From contig NW_019091451.1 in the NCBI RefSeq assembly GCF_001949145.1, positions 593,806-657,805 of the forward strand: a DNA stretch of 64,000 nucleotides, in the 5' to 3' direction. Below are positions 12,901-27,900 of this stretch, in pieces; the first letter of the stretch is position 1; the number at the start of each line of letters is the position of its first letter. The notes under the pieces are model-generated. The model did not search any database, was not told the origin of the DNA, and worked only from the letters and a program-made list of their open reading frames with translations. Made by a program: the position numbers and the translations under genes. This DNA is from Acanthaster planci. Taxonomy: Eukaryota > Echinodermata > Asteroidea > Valvatida > Acanthasteridae.

Positions 12901-15900
12901 ATGCTTTCATAAAACCAATCAAAGAAAACTTCAAACTGTTATAATGGCGATACAAGTTTTTTTTTTTCAATTTCGTGTAACACTATTAACTATATCACTA
13001 AACATCAGTTTCAATATGAGGCTAGTTGCTATTATACAAATAAAACATATCCTCAATTCAGTCAAGTAAACCAAATAACCAGTCTTCAAATGAAATATTT
13101 ATTTTCTCAGCCCACTTTCGGCTACCAATTTCAAACGGATGCCGTGAAGACTAATAATGACTAGCTTTCACTTGTATAAACATTTCCGTTAACATATGGA
13201 GTGAGTTTGATATTAAGCAACTATCTCAATTTGTGACTAGCCGTGTTATCTTTCTTTTTTCCATGGCAGCGAGTGAAGCGAAAGTGAACTCCCTTTCGTT
13301 CAACTATGGAAGCACGGCGGGCGGCACCAGGATTACCATATTCGGAACAGGTAATTGTTTTTTTTTCAAATCTGCGGTGTCTTTCATTTTGAAAAGAATG
13401 GATTCGTCCTCTTACCAAGCCATGGTAACCTTTTGGCGGCGGTGCATGAATGTAGTCGTGACCTTACAGTTTTAAATATGTTAGTCAGGGAGAAATATAG
13501 AGTTGTGTGAGACCAAAGATTGAAGTTCTTTGGGATGATTCCGACAGCAGAATTGTGGAGCTTGGGCATCGAGGTAAGGCCCAAAACGGGGTAGATTCCA
13601 AAATAGTGGCCCGGAACACTTCGAGAACTAGGGCTAAAAAGGACCTTTAATTAGCGTCAGTTTAACACCATATTTTTTGGCAGTGAAAGAAAGTCAAAGA
13701 TGCTACAGCTACGGGTGCATTGTTGACCATCCGAGACGAGAACGTACATTTGGTTCGAAATTGAAAGATGGAAAAACATCGGTTTAAGGCGCAAGGGATA
13801 TTCTGAGGGAAATCTAAATTCTGATGCATAATAAAATACTATAAAACATTCTCAACTTCAATCGAATCGGAGACCTCCAAAAGTGCCGCTTTCATCGCGA
13901 AGTGAAGGGCGTTTTTTCTAACATTATTGTTGGATACAATTTTCTTAAATTTTTGGTTATGCTTAACAGATTAATATAAAAGTGATTTCCAAAGAACAAA
14001 ACCCGAATGATATAAGCACGGGTTTTGTTTTCAATCTCATGGGTTGATCCAAAGTGCAGACAATAACGCCCTATAAAATAAACATTTCTCCTTAAGCCTA
14101 ATTTGTCATTAAACTAACTGCAATTGTGCATGGAAGTAATAGACAGGAGATGAACGCTGATCCACTTTTATAGACAAACAGCCAGCCACTTGGTGGGATT
14201 ATCATCTGGACTGGTTCCCTCAATAATTTAGGGAACAATCACGCCTTGCCTTCATTGTCCGTAAGCTAATCCCTTATTGGTCGACATTATCTTCATTGTG
14301 GCTGTTACGTAATGTTTACAGCCAATCCATGGTGACGTACCAAGCATCACGTCCCAGCCAGGTTAGAGAATCAATCTTCTTTTGTGGTCTGTCGCACTGA
14401 TGATACCAACATGTTTTTGTAAACGTGCTTGCATTTGGGATAAGAAGATATCTCTTCTGCCTCGTTCCTTGGTCTGGGAAGTTTATTTTAGCTGCACGAT
14501 GACAAAGCAGAAGGAAGAAAGAAAGCCAAATAAAAAAAAAGGAGTTTATGCAACCCGAACACGCGTCTCAGTTCAGTTAATTGCGTAATTACTTTCAAGA
14601 ATTCAATTATATACATTTTGTTCCTGTTTCGGGTTTAAAAGAAAAAGGATTTTATGTGGAAGTTTTTTGCATGCTGAGTTTGAGTCACGTAGTCCCCTGC
14701 ACAAGCTGTTTAATGGGACTGCCTTGAAGAACAATTTATTGGATTCTGACCATACGTGTATTTCGTTTTTGACTTGCTCCGTTCGGAACCTGCCGAGTTT
14801 TAAAGTTTCATTTTTCCCCCAGCTTTTGCCCGATGTGCGTGTTTTGTCCGATGTGGGTGTTTTGTCCGATGTGCGTGTTTTGTCCGATGTGTGTGTTTTG
14901 CCCGATGTGCGTGTTTTGCCCGATGTGCGTGTTTTGTCCGATGTGTGTGTTTTGCCCGATGTGGGTGTTTTGCCCGATGTGCGTGTTTTGTCCGATGTGG
15001 GTGTTTTGTTTGCCTCATGTTTATTTCCTAATTTTTTGTTCATTGAGCTACCTGTTCGTTTGCCACGTTGCTCTGGTTAGAAACATTTGATTACCTTTTT
15101 TTTATCAGGGTTCAGTCCTGATCCATTCAGCTTCGGGGAGGGCAACGAGGACAAGGGGAACCTGGTGTTCCTGCAGAATTCGTTCTTCTCGATTCCCTGT
15201 GACGTCATCCCCTACTTGAGCAATACAGAGAAAATCGTATGCGACACACGGTCAGTCCATGTTGTGCATTTGTGCTTAAGAAGTGATTCATGGTTTTTAA
15301 GCGGCTAAAAATTAGTTCTCAATCGGCCATTTTTCTCTGGAATTGTCAATATGCTTTAAACGCCCACGCATTTTTATTATACTATTAATCTTGTGAAATC
15401 GTATTAAGTTATTAAGTTTAGAGTTGGTATGTAAAGTTTAATTGATAAGGCAATTTGAATATTATGCAGGCAACTCACTTCTGTTCGTTGCAGATCTCTG
15501 AAAGACGAGGGAACTTTCTCAGTCTATGTCATTGTTGATGGGGTACCAGTGGAGCGATATTGCAACAAGGATCCCTGGTGTGAATTCACCGTACGTTGGT
15601 TACCATCAAAAATAGAACTTAAAAGCCTTTTTACCGAAAAGTGTTTTAATTTCTTTTATTTTCCCCCCTTCTGTCAGTGTAGGCCTGTGCATGCTTCTTG
15701 CAGTGATGAGGCCCTCAATACTATTTTGCAAAATGATAACTTTTTTTCTTCTCCGCAAATATAGGTTTTCCCGTCCAATTTCGGAAAATGCGCGATCTAA
15801 TTTGTAAAACAAAAATTCAATTTGTCGTAGATTTTGAAAACGACTTAAAACCTGGTTTCATGTTCGTAATAACAAGCATTCGACTTCGTTTTGTATTCTT

Positions 15901-18900
15901 GAAATAAATGACTGTGCATTACGTTTCAATGGGTTACAAATACGTGACTGGGATTTCGGATTGACGTATTCCTTGTCAATTACAACAAAATGTGCATTCT
16001 CTTTCGCTAAAACTCTGTCTTTTACCGTGATGATTCGAACTTGAGTATTCATTTTCATTTGCTGTAATTTAAAGCGAATAAAATTCGTTCAATTTGATCA
16101 GAATATACAAGGCTACACAGATCATGACACCACTTTGATAATGACATTTTACTCCTGAATGTTTTAAAGTGTGTTTGTTATCAAAATGTACAAAAATTAA
16201 GCAAACGAAGCACAAGAAGGAAGGTTCCTCTAGCGCTAGTGTTTATAGGATTCCTACAATAGTCGGTATGTTTCCAAAGACAACATGAATGATTTATTTC
16301 AATCATGATTATTCAAACATTTTAACCAATCAACTAAACACATCAAAGTATGTAAGTCCATTAGCATGTCAGCAAACGAATTCTACTTCTTGACCAAGCA
16401 TACGTTAAGTAACACTTCGCGCATAATCGCCTGCGTATTTTGCGGCGAATACAATGTACATGTAGGTTGAGTTCAAATTACGACAAATGCAAGATTGCGG
16501 AGGTGCATTCAAATGAATCTCGATATACGAGACCAGTGTACTATCGGGAAATTGAACGCTGAATGCAGCCTCCTTGAAATAGAGTTTTTATTTATGAACT
16601 AGAAACGAGGATTTGAATTTTCGTTCTATTTCGCTTGAAAACGAATGCTGCTATTACTAATTTATTTACACGTTTTCCGAAATTGGCTGGGAAAATCTGT
16701 ATTTTCGGGTTAAAATAGGAATTATGTGGTGCCTTCGGTTTCGATTCTGAACACATACCCGTTGGCAATCTGAGGCTACGCACATGATTATGTTACTTGA
16801 AGTTTGTACTCATACATAGAACTCAACCTCTTCCTCGTCCGGCCAAATATACATGTGGTGTACGTTACACTCGCTCCTCGCCTCCTTGGCCCTGTGCACG
16901 AAGCGTTCAATTACTGCATTTAAAACCCTGCAATTAATACGCGAAGCCATCTTTCCAATATGGAACCACAAGATGAACATAACGATGTTACCAAATTTGC
17001 ATAAATATAGATACGGAAATTTTGCGTTTTATTTCCTACCCTACAAAAAATGTAAGACAAAAGTGATGGAAAAGCGAATAGATATGAACACCTAAGGTAC
17101 CAGTGTTATTTGTATGTATTTTTTATCCACTTGAGATTTTTTTTAAGGCAAAGGTAGTTAAACAAGAGAATTGGAAAGTAGAATAACCGTATCCAGAGGA
17201 AGGGAGCATAACAGGATTTTTTTTTGGTGAAACAACTTTCCATTTATTTTCTTCATCCGTAAAAAAGACCCCCTCCCCTCCTTTGGTAGTGCTTTAGAGC
17301 AATATGTCCCCGGGGGCACCATCTCCCCCATACGCCACTGTGCGGGAGTCTCGTGCAAAATCCTCTAGGCTGTCGAACTCCCGCAAAACCTTAAACCGCC
17401 TGTGAACTCCCCAGGGTTCTTTTGTTTTTATAAAATATTAAAAAACCCGTACAGGTGATCATTTCACGGACGCCATGGTTACTGCTGTAAACACGATGAG
17501 ACTTTGGCGCTCATCAGCCATGTGTCTCCATTACTGTGTTCCACCCGATTGGTCCCTTTGACCAATAACCTCGAGCTGGTCGGCGTCTACGTTTTTTAAC
17601 GCTATATTGAGTAAGCAACGGGTGGCATTGGACGTGTCGTTGAACTTCGCGTATCCTTTGAAAAAAGGGTCTCGTCGATTGCTGTCGTCAGAATTACATT
17701 TTGTTACCATGGCATGTACCGGTACAAATTTACCGGTACATTTCCAGCTGATGACATCTCATTTGATTGTGAATGTTATCGCCGCGTTTGTGCCGTGTTT
17801 TGCCTTATGAAAAAGACATGAAAGATACGTGTTAACGCGGTTTTTTTTAATTCTCTCTAACCACTTTAGTACCGTGAAGCCAACACTCCAACTATTTCAT
17901 CTGTCACTCCTATGAGTGGACTCCCAGGTAACAAAAAAAAATACTTTTAATTTACCGGTGCAAATGCCACACAATGACTGATACTCATTAATATCCAGCT
18001 TAATAATTTATTCATGATACCTCGTTAATACTTAAACATCTAATCATTTCGTTTAATACTCTGGATATATATGTTTTGGTTTTGCGGACGTTTTATTCAA
18101 AAAGTGGCACTTTTAATCTTGGCTTTTACCACGGCGCATCACTTGTTGTGTATATGCTCTCGTTGGCAAGCTGTAACTTGCCTCTGGCATAAAGGTCAAT
18201 TAAACGAATCTTTTTATTTGATTTCCTTTCTGTACCCTTTAAGAATGAGTATTAAATTCAAACTGTTGAACTTTTTGAATTGTTGAACTTTTTAACCGGT
18301 TTGTCTCTTAGGCGCATGAAGTCAACTCCAAATCAGCGTTTCTTTCGCTTCCATTTTTTGTTCCAAATGGTTTGAGTGAAGTTACAATTGTCCACCTGTT
18401 GATTCCTGACAGGTACAAAGCTTACCATTCGTGGCAAAATCATCACGGACATCTACGACCCTTCAAAAGCCTTGGAGGATGAAGATGACAATTATGAAGG
18501 CAAACCCCAAATTCTAAGGTAAAACAAGGGAAAAAGTGATATACAAATGTTCATTATTGGCTCTGTCCACATCATTCTTTCCGGAAAATTGACGGACTGT
18601 TTGGCAATCGGTAGAGACCACAACATTGATTAGACAGCCTTTAAAACTACCAGGATCATCACCCGGGTTAATAAAAATCATGATCAGATTTCGTGATTTA
18701 AATCAGATGTTTTTATATTTAAATCTATTTTTTAATAATCGATCTTTGAAAAGGTTGTCCAGAAGGCTTTGATCCTGAATTTCAAGACAGGAAATACCAT
18801 GTGATGACTAAAGGACCCGTTATTGACTGCTAGGGGTTAAGTTTGTCAGAATATAATGTTGAACTATTTCTTCCTAATCAAACACAAAAGTTTGCCGAGT

Positions 18901-21900
18901 CCAGTTACCTGTATGCTGAAATACACACAAACTCTTGGTATGACTAAACTGTTTATGCAAATTTCAATGAATCTCTGAATGGTTGGCCCTAAAAATGAAT
19001 GGATCAGAACGGACCCCGTCAGGCAACAATGGACTAACTTACTGATACTTCCTTTGCCACCTGCATTGCAGCTCTTGGACTGTTTTAAAGTAAACAATTT
19101 TTATGAGTTCAGAAAATGCGTGCGGCATTTTTGCATGGCTTTCATTTCTGACAGAATGCATACCATAAAGGTTTCATTTTACTCTGAACCGGTAAAAAGT
19201 GTTTACAGGTGATTGCCTTACAAACGACTATCCTTTTTTCCATTTCATTGAAAGGGTTTACTGGGGAAATTACTTCTGTGATCCTGTTGATCCAGAAACA
19301 GAAGATTTGTAAGTATACGCTTACCTGTGTAACTTTCAAGGTATTTGAGAGCTGGATTGCTGTGTGATTTGTGATTTCCAACATTTTTCATAGATTTATT
19401 TGCAAAAAATGGTTCCAGTATTTTTCGTTTCTTATTTCTTGGAATTTTGTTTATCAAACAGAAACATCGTCTGCCTGTTCAAGCAGGTGCATGTTTTAAT
19501 GACGTTGACTCAGTCTTTTTTTTTTAATCTCTTTTTAGCTATAACATCGCTTTGGATAGTGCTGATTCACAGTACGGAGTTATTGAGTGTGTACCAGTGG
19601 GAACATATATTGGTAAGAACGAAATTCTTCAAATGGAAAATGGGCCTTCTTCTTTTTTAAATGTGAAAATCTCAGTCTTTGAGTAGACGCTGGAAAAACC
19701 CCAGAAAATCGTGTCTTTTCATATCAGTGATAACTTCTGCTGGTATTTTGTGTTCACAATGAACCGCTTTCTTTTCCGGAAAGTTATTTTATGGTGCAAC
19801 TTGCGCTTCCACTGTGAGACGCACGGTGAGTTTAAGATATTTTCAAAGTAATGACTGATTTAGGCTACCTTATCCACTTATTGATTTCTATTTACAATAA
19901 TTTAAAGTTCACTCTGTCGGAGGGAACATCTCAAAGTTGAATCATCATTTTAGAACAGATAAATTCCAAACTATTTAAAACGCTATATTTCTCCGTAAAC
20001 TTTGATTTCGCTCTTTAGAAGAGGTAGTTTACACGGTCATTGTGACCATTGCAGTAAAGACTCATGCATGGATTATTTACATGGATCATTACATTGCAAT
20101 GGCTTTGATGCATTCAACCCGGTTCATTTGGACTGGAATCGATGAATTCCAAACAAACTCGCTGTCATGGTGTCACCTTAGCCACAGAAATGTAAACAGA
20201 TGCACCTCTGCTTGGTTTTTAAGCCTGTCCCACTGTGTAAACTGCGCTTGATATCAAAACAAAGTTCCAAACATTCATGCGCAACAATAACTGAAATACT
20301 TCCAAGTTTCAAATTGAAACGATTGTGGCCCTTAATTTATGTGGACCGTTGCCCACATGGAGGCTGTGATACATGCTTTGTAAATGTTTTCCATGGTAAC
20401 TACAGTTTAAATATATTGTATTGAATAGGACAACAACGCACTCCATGAACATTCTACGTAGTATATACGCCATTTCTGCCTTAACTGGAACTGTTTACCC
20501 TTTGCGCGTAATTGAATAAGCCAGGATTTGCTGTGCATGGACTGCACACTATTTTTTGTTGTCCTTTGTACGAGACATAATGTGGACTCATGGGAGTGTT
20601 GCCACCCCGATCGAGATGACGGGGCTTGTGTTCTGGGGCAAGACACTTTAGCTTGTAGCAATACTTTAACCCCATAGTGTTCGTATGCACAGGTACCCGT
20701 GAGACGAATTGCATTGATCTCGGGCTAGCTGCCGCATGGGTTGATGTATATGTAATGCTACTGCTAGGCATTGTTATCATTTTTTAAGTAAGAAATTGTG
20801 TGCGTGCCCACAATAAGCACTTTTACTTTTGTAAATACTAAGCCTTGCTGTTAACTGTATTAAGGCAAAACAAGCAAACAGATCAATTTTTATAGATAGG
20901 TTCACTTGAACCGTACAGTTTTAAAAAGGTTTTAGCAAATAAGAATGAAATATTGGCAAAAGCAAAGCGATATTAGGTTTTTGGCTTTGAAAACTTGTCT
21001 GTTTTGACTTAAAGACGTACGTCTGACGTAAAATGGAATACAAAGTTGACTGTTTACGCGTTAAATATAACTAGGCTTTATGAATAAGTCACAATACCCA
21101 TGCTGACAGGTTGTTGGTGCTTTTTTCCTTTCAGCTTCCCAATCTCTCTCCTATCTCGTTTCTGACGAGTACGGCCGCAGCGCCTCCGACAAAAGTATCC
21201 TCAAAGTCAGCGGCAGGAACCAACTCTACCTCTACCAAGCACATGCCGGTTAGTATTCTTGGCTGCAGTACTGTCACAATTATAGGGAGGGAGGTGGGGA
21301 GGGCGTTAAAAGAAAGGCACGGGAAAGAAAAATGCCCCAGTAAAGTTTCTCTTCCAGTTCCATGCATTGTAAAGGAAATGGTCGAATCGATGAAATCTGG
21401 TGCACTGTCGACGACTGTCCAGTGATGTCTGGCCCATGTCCCTGTGTAGTACATGTATCATGACTGTTGTGATCGGAAATATCTTATGAGCGCATGTATA
21501 CAGTGGTGAATAAACTCTCAGTAACTGGTTGGAAGCTTGCAACAACTCCTGTCTCCGCTCCCGCTTTATTGCCATCGATAATATCACATCAATGACCATT
21601 GCTTTATCAAGCACGTGTTTGTAGACCTGCGGAATGCAGTGAATAACTAATTTTGAGGTTATAAACATGTATGCCGACCTAGTACTTTTATTTAAATGAG
21701 TGTAGCAATACACAGCGCAGCTGTAGCGCTGTCGTTAACATCACAGGTAGCGTAGCATGCCCCGTTTAGCTCAAGGGTTGGCTGTGGGAGTGAAATTCAA
21801 CGAGCTCAATTGGCTAATGCGTACCGAACTTTAAAAAAAATCACATGAGTTCAATTTTGGGCAGCATCATTATGACGTATAACCTAGGCCTACGACAATC

Positions 21901-24900
21901 CAATCCAGGAAATCCGACTTCAGTTCCAGCACATTTCTTGATCATGCCAACTTGTGTATCTGCCTTCAAAACTACTAAAGTGTGAGGCATGAGTGGCATT
22001 TAACTTACATTTTTTTTGGACATGTTTGTTCATGCTGTGGTTTACTATTGTTGTAATTTACATGGTGTAATTTGAATCTATGACTTAAAAGTGTATGTTG
22101 GTTAGGGTCGGTATGTTGAATAGGGTTGTTTAAATACTTTGTTGCGTTAATCGTTGCCTTGTTGGTGTAGGTAATCGGTCTAAATTACTGCTCTCTGCAA
22201 ATGAAATTATCTTTGCCTTATCAGTGTTTACCCCGGGTCTTAACATTAATGTGCTCGAGAATATCAGGAGAAACAAATTAAGGAAATCTTGCGTTGCACC
22301 GCACTCGCTCGAATCTCCAACTTTTCATTAAATATCCACCTGGCAGCCTGTCAGACAGTTTCTTAGCGCCATGGCAACATCACGCCATCCCACAGATAAC
22401 CGTCCGAGGTGTTGGCAGTCTGTTAAGCCCGAGATAACGTGGTGCGTCCCCCACCTGTTGAATGGATCCGCGTGGAAAGGACCGTTATATTCATTCTCTG
22501 TTTACCGGATCATTGTTGTGAACCAATCAATTTTGCGAGAGGTGTCTTAACTCTGATGACAATCCAGTCTGACCGCTCTCCTTGGAGAATGGAAGTTGAT
22601 TTTGCCGTTTATCTTTGTTGCATCGATCACCCCTGTTCTCAACTTTGGGAATTAAGTCGCTTAGCAGTCAGACCATTTTGGGGGAGTGCTTAAGTTTCAG
22701 GCTAGTTTGTTGCACAACAAACTCCAAGTTAAGAGGGGGGAATGCTGCAGGTGTTTGTTCGAATAAATGCCTCACTTATGCCGGACTTTGTCTTTTAGTT
22801 ATGTCACCCGGTATTTGTTAGGGTCACCCAGACGAAGTAAAAATGACCACGAGACTTCACGATGTTAACCACATAAAGTCGAGACAAGCAAACCAAAGAA
22901 GTCAAGCCTTGAGATTGGCCTGTGAGGCAAATATTGGCAACGTGGAAAATATATGCATATTTGCAAAACCACCAAAACCAAACGAATTAAAAGGGACTTT
23001 CGCCTTGTTGATCTTTCTGTTTACAAACTTTATTTATTTTGTTTGTCGACATCTTTCATGATGAAACGGCTGCGCCTGCTAGCACCCATCGAAAGGCAAT
23101 AAAATCATAGTGGATTATCACAATGGATCGTAACATCGCCTGAAATTCACAGGTCTAACAAAACTACCATTAGAGACCTCCGCGTGAATCCCTGTATATA
23201 ATCATACAGTACAGCAAAACCAGGTCTTTGATGTCAAATATGCCTTCGACTTCATGATCATTGGAACCGCTGCCGGGCAACCAAATAAAAGGCAAGGACA
23301 AACATACTCAACAAAGTACGCAAAGATGTTTTTTCGTGTCTCGTTAAAAGCCGTCCTTTCTGCCTCCTGAATTAATTTTCAGTTTATTCATTGTGTCCAT
23401 TCGATGATAAAAGGAACCGAAGTTTACAGGTTAGGTTTGTCAAGCTGTGTTTACTGTGCTACGCGAAGGGTGAAATCACCATTCTGAAGTCATGTCTTTG
23501 TCGGCACGGGTGTAATGTGCTCTATTCAGACACAGTTTCAGTCCAGCAGGTTTTATGTGAATTGATTGGCTTGCTTTCTTTGCAGGAGTTGGCTATAGAA
23601 AGAACTAGCATTTGGGCTATAGAAAGAACTAGAATTTCTCGTAGGACCTTAAAGTAGGATAGCACAGGTACGAAATAACCAGAGGTGCTGCAAAAGACAG
23701 GGCATTTTCAATCTCAGTTTTTCATGACTTCTTTTTTTTTTATTGATTTTTTTTCAGCAACACATGAAATTGAAGATTTCTACAACATGATAGTATGATT
23801 CATGGATAGATCTTAAAGATTTACCAGTTAATATGTGTTGTCTTGTGCAAAAATTGTGCCACCAGGTGCCCTTGTTTCGGAGAAAAACCTTTTGTGGGGT
23901 TGCCAAATGATTGCATTACTTTTGAAAATTTTACTTCGTAATGGGCCATTTATTTTTTGTATTGGGCTGTAAATGTGATGTAAATGTATTCTTTTCAATG
24001 AAATATATTGTACCCTGGGCTGTATGTACATCCCTATACTATAGATTCACTTATTAAACTGCTTAGAAAAGTCCAGTGCTGTAGCTGCTACAATGAGGGA
24101 AAAAGAAGATGCAAGCCCTTACTTTTGGCCTCAATATTGGATGTTAATTGATTTTAATTCTAAATTCCAAGAAGTCAAAAAGTCACCCTATTTGAGTGAA
24201 GATGCCCTACCCTCCAACTGAAACCAGGGATATGATGAATTCATGTCGAAATTCAAGTTTCTATGCAGAGTGGTTCTTTTTCTGTTGAGTTATCTTTAAG
24301 AGTAAATTTTTGCTCTAATCAAATCGCGTAGTCCTTAGTTTCACTGTTTAATAATAAAAGATAAGCATTTTTTCTGAAAGTTCAAAGTTTTTTAAAAAGT
24401 GCTGTTTACTCTCTAATACTTGATGAAAGTGCTTTTCATTTGTTCTGTTTTCAAAAACAGGGCATAGCCATTCTTGTTTTTGCAGTAATTCTTGTGGAAC
24501 TCATCGTCTATTCCTAAAATACACCCATCGATATTAATATAAATAATCACAGAGCTGATGTTTGTGTGTTTTGAATTGTCAAATAATCACTTTTCCAACC
24601 TATCTTCAGATGTGCTGGACGTCAGCCCAACACTCGGCAGCACCCAAGGTGGCACTGTACTGACTATCCATGGACAGTACTTTGACGAGCGGAACACCAT
24701 TGTGTTTGTTCAAGGTGAGGATTGTTTCAAGCGTAGAAACCACAAAAGGTGCAATTAATTTATGAGACTAGGAATTCCTATTCATAAAACTGGCTACTCG
24801 TATGGAGAGAAATTCCAGCATCTTTAGAAGATTCCCCCAGTTGAAGGCATTAAACCTAAATTGAAAAAAAATTCTCAAATCCCTGGAGCACATGCTAGCG

Positions 24901-27900
24901 AGCAATGCATGCACACGGGGATTTTATCCAAAACAATCCACTTTGCACAGTTAGTGGTACACTCATTTGGTTGAACTGATGAGGAATTCATGGATTATCG
25001 ACAACTTTCATCAAAAATGCTCCCCAAAATTCAAAACCTAAAGTACATGTAGGCCTAGTTCTAAAATGATTCACCTGGGGGTCTCTCTGTCCATTCGTGT
25101 TGACAGGTTTCTATGTAGATAATAGATCTGAAACTAGACTTGAAAACTGTTTTGCCACAAAATGGCTAAAATGGGAAGGATATGGTTGGTGCATCTTTTT
25201 TAAAGGGATTTTGACTCACATTTTCATGTTTTTCACTTGTTATTCTTTAAGGTTACAGAAGTGTAATAGGTCAATCATGTCTTATGAATATGTAATATAT
25301 ATGAAAATATGAACATATTTCAACTATTAACTGGAGTTATGGTTCTATTTTGAAATTGAATCTCTGAGGTCATTATTTCTGGGCTTTTCCTATTTATTTA
25401 ACACATAGTACACCATGATTCAACATACAAAAGAATGCCAGACTAAATATGACTAAATAAATTGATATTGGTTTAACCCTCGGCAAGCATCGTAAATACG
25501 AAGGTCGTAAAAATTTTCTTTATGATGGGCCACCTGTGTGCAACACAGTCTGTTGCTAGGATACCAACTTGGTTTATCTGTGTTTATGATAGTCATTCTG
25601 TTATTACCAACAGGACAATGAAAGTGCCCTGCCCTGTTGTGCCGGTGTGCTAGGCCTGGCTATAATGACCTGATCACAGTCTTTGCCAAAGAGTAATTAG
25701 TCATTAGTGGGATTGTATTATTGAGCTGCAGGGGGCTGAAAAGCCTTTCACTCTCCAGTGCGCTTTTGTGTCGTTACTTGATCGAAGTGTAAAGAACCTT
25801 GACCTGTAATCACATCAAGGTATAGGCCATCTTTTGTGCATATGTGCATTATGCTCGTTTAACTGAGGTAGCAAGAGTCAGTGCTCAAAGGTAAAGAAAG
25901 TGCCTACCAACTAACCTGATGAAGTCACTCATAGCTCAGCTATACTGTATATTCCAAAAGTTCTAGGCTCTTGATTTCAAACTGATAGTTACTGAGTCCT
26001 GTTGTACATTATAACTTGCGTATGAATTCAGTGTCCCAAATACATTCTCATTCAACCAACTGTAGCTACGTGAAGGCAATGAATTAACAAATTGTAATAA
26101 CTGTATGTGCATGTGCATTGTCAATGCTCGTGCTTTGACGCTTTAACAAACTTAAAAAAACTGCAAATGATAATTTTCCCAAAATGCGTCTTTAGACCCA
26201 TTGTTGGAAAAAAGCCTACTTTCATAGTTGTTTTCTTTAGAATGACAGCTCGCCAGGAAGATTAATTTCACAGAGAGTTTTAGTCCCATAACGATCTTTA
26301 AGCTGAGTATAATTTCAACCATAATTTCATCAGTTACTTGTCTGACAGCTAAAGAAGGACTGTACCTTTAAATTAATCTGCAGCACATTTCAGTCAGGAG
26401 AGTTAGATATACGGCATATCCAGTCTCCAATTTACAATTATGAGAATGTTGTGTGTCTTGTATAAAAACCTCCATTTTAGTGGGTAGAAGGTTATATTTA
26501 CCCTCAATACCCTGAATTTCATTTGCTTTTGCCAAAAGAATTGTCAATGGGATACTACAACTATACGGAATTGGTTTCCAATTTTGGCACATTCACGAAG
26601 TTTGTTAGGGTGAGGGTTCCTGCATTTACAGTGGTTCAATTAATTGCTCAAAGGTCTTTGAGATCCGTGCTTTTAAATTACAGTCATAGGTGAATAGAGA
26701 CACATTGTTTTTTTGTCACAATAGAGTTTTAGTTTATGCAACATATTTGAATTTTAACCGCCAGTTCAGGAAGGAGCATATACTACAGATTGTAACATAA
26801 CTAAATATTTAGCGACTGTCACTAGTCTGTTCTTGATATGTATATAATATACTTTATGTATATTATATAACTTTTGTTACTTGAGTCATTAAAAATGGTT
26901 TGGAAAAAATATGCTAAGGTTTTTCATTATTTTGAATGGAATTTTGGTGATTTTGCCTCACCAGGCGTTCCTTGTGAGATTTTTAATATCAGCACCACAG
27001 AGATCCTGTGCGTGACCGGACCAGCCCCTCCAGAGCAGAGCATCTACCCCGGTGGGAGGGGCTTGGAATATGAAGTCTGGAGGGACACAAGTGTCAAGTA
27101 AGTTCATGCTTGCCAAACACCTGACCTCATAGATTTGGGCCCAGTATACCTCACAGCTCTGTAATGTCATTGGTTGGCTCATGTATGAGGATTCTTATTT
27201 CTCTGTAGTCAGATTTTCTAGTTTCTCAAGTATACTTAGGCTTAGAATGATAAGCTCATTTTTATGCAGGTAAATATTTATTAGCTACACCTGGAATTCA
27301 TCAGGGAAAGAGGTTGTCAGAGGGAGCTCACTCTGATTTACAGTGCTCGCTAACTAATGGAGCAAATTTGACCCCAAAAATTTATCAGTGGACAATTGGA
27401 TATGTAGTGTATGTCTGTATGCAGCTGTTTCTGAATGATTTTCAAATTAATTTACCAGTCACAAGCTGAAACAAAGCATTCACTCTGTTTTCAACTTTCA
27501 TTCAGTTTCACTTCATTCCATGTACATTTTCTTTTTCTTTATTAACATGTATTGCTCGCAGTTTGGACGATGCAGACTGGAATACCAGTGCGGCAGACTA
27601 TAACTCCACCGTTGTCTTGGAGGCCAGTTCAACCCCCGAGCACGTCTTCGGCGAGGAAGAAAATTTTGTCTCACGCCTCACAGGCTTCTTTGTACCACCT
27701 CGCACTGGGGAATACCGGTTCTTTGTTCGAGGAGACGACCTTGTAGACCTGTGGTTAAGTTCAACTGCATCTGCAGACAATTTGGTATGCAGTCACTGCC
27801 TTTTGGGCATTGGGGAGTGAGGGTCAATTTCAATTAAGTTTTCATTCAAGGGAGCATTCATGTCTGAATGAGGATCATTGACAAATCAACAACTACACCT

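Larger units (their letters stand above)
3927..13269. other. Intron 1 (9.3 kb)
   Basis: No exon or separate gene recognised. It contains the 27-bp-arm hairpin (4891-4956), a 30-bp minisatellite (5281-5430), a TTTG microsatellite (10431-10464), G-rich stretches around 10540, 10980 and 11190, and a fold-back element (12524-12790). The first kilobases of such an intron are a usual place for enhancers, but no site can be named from sequence alone. Confidence 0.7.

Noticed and set aside
14603-15080. Long repetitive open frames on both strands over 14824-15003
   Set aside because: They are produced by the stop-free 18-bp minisatellite; no start context, homology or splice link to the gene.
20625-20780. 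Minus-strand 99-codon frame in intron 8
   Set aside because: The stretch looks like a dispersed repeat (GGGGCAAGACACTTTA) and the frame has no protein features.
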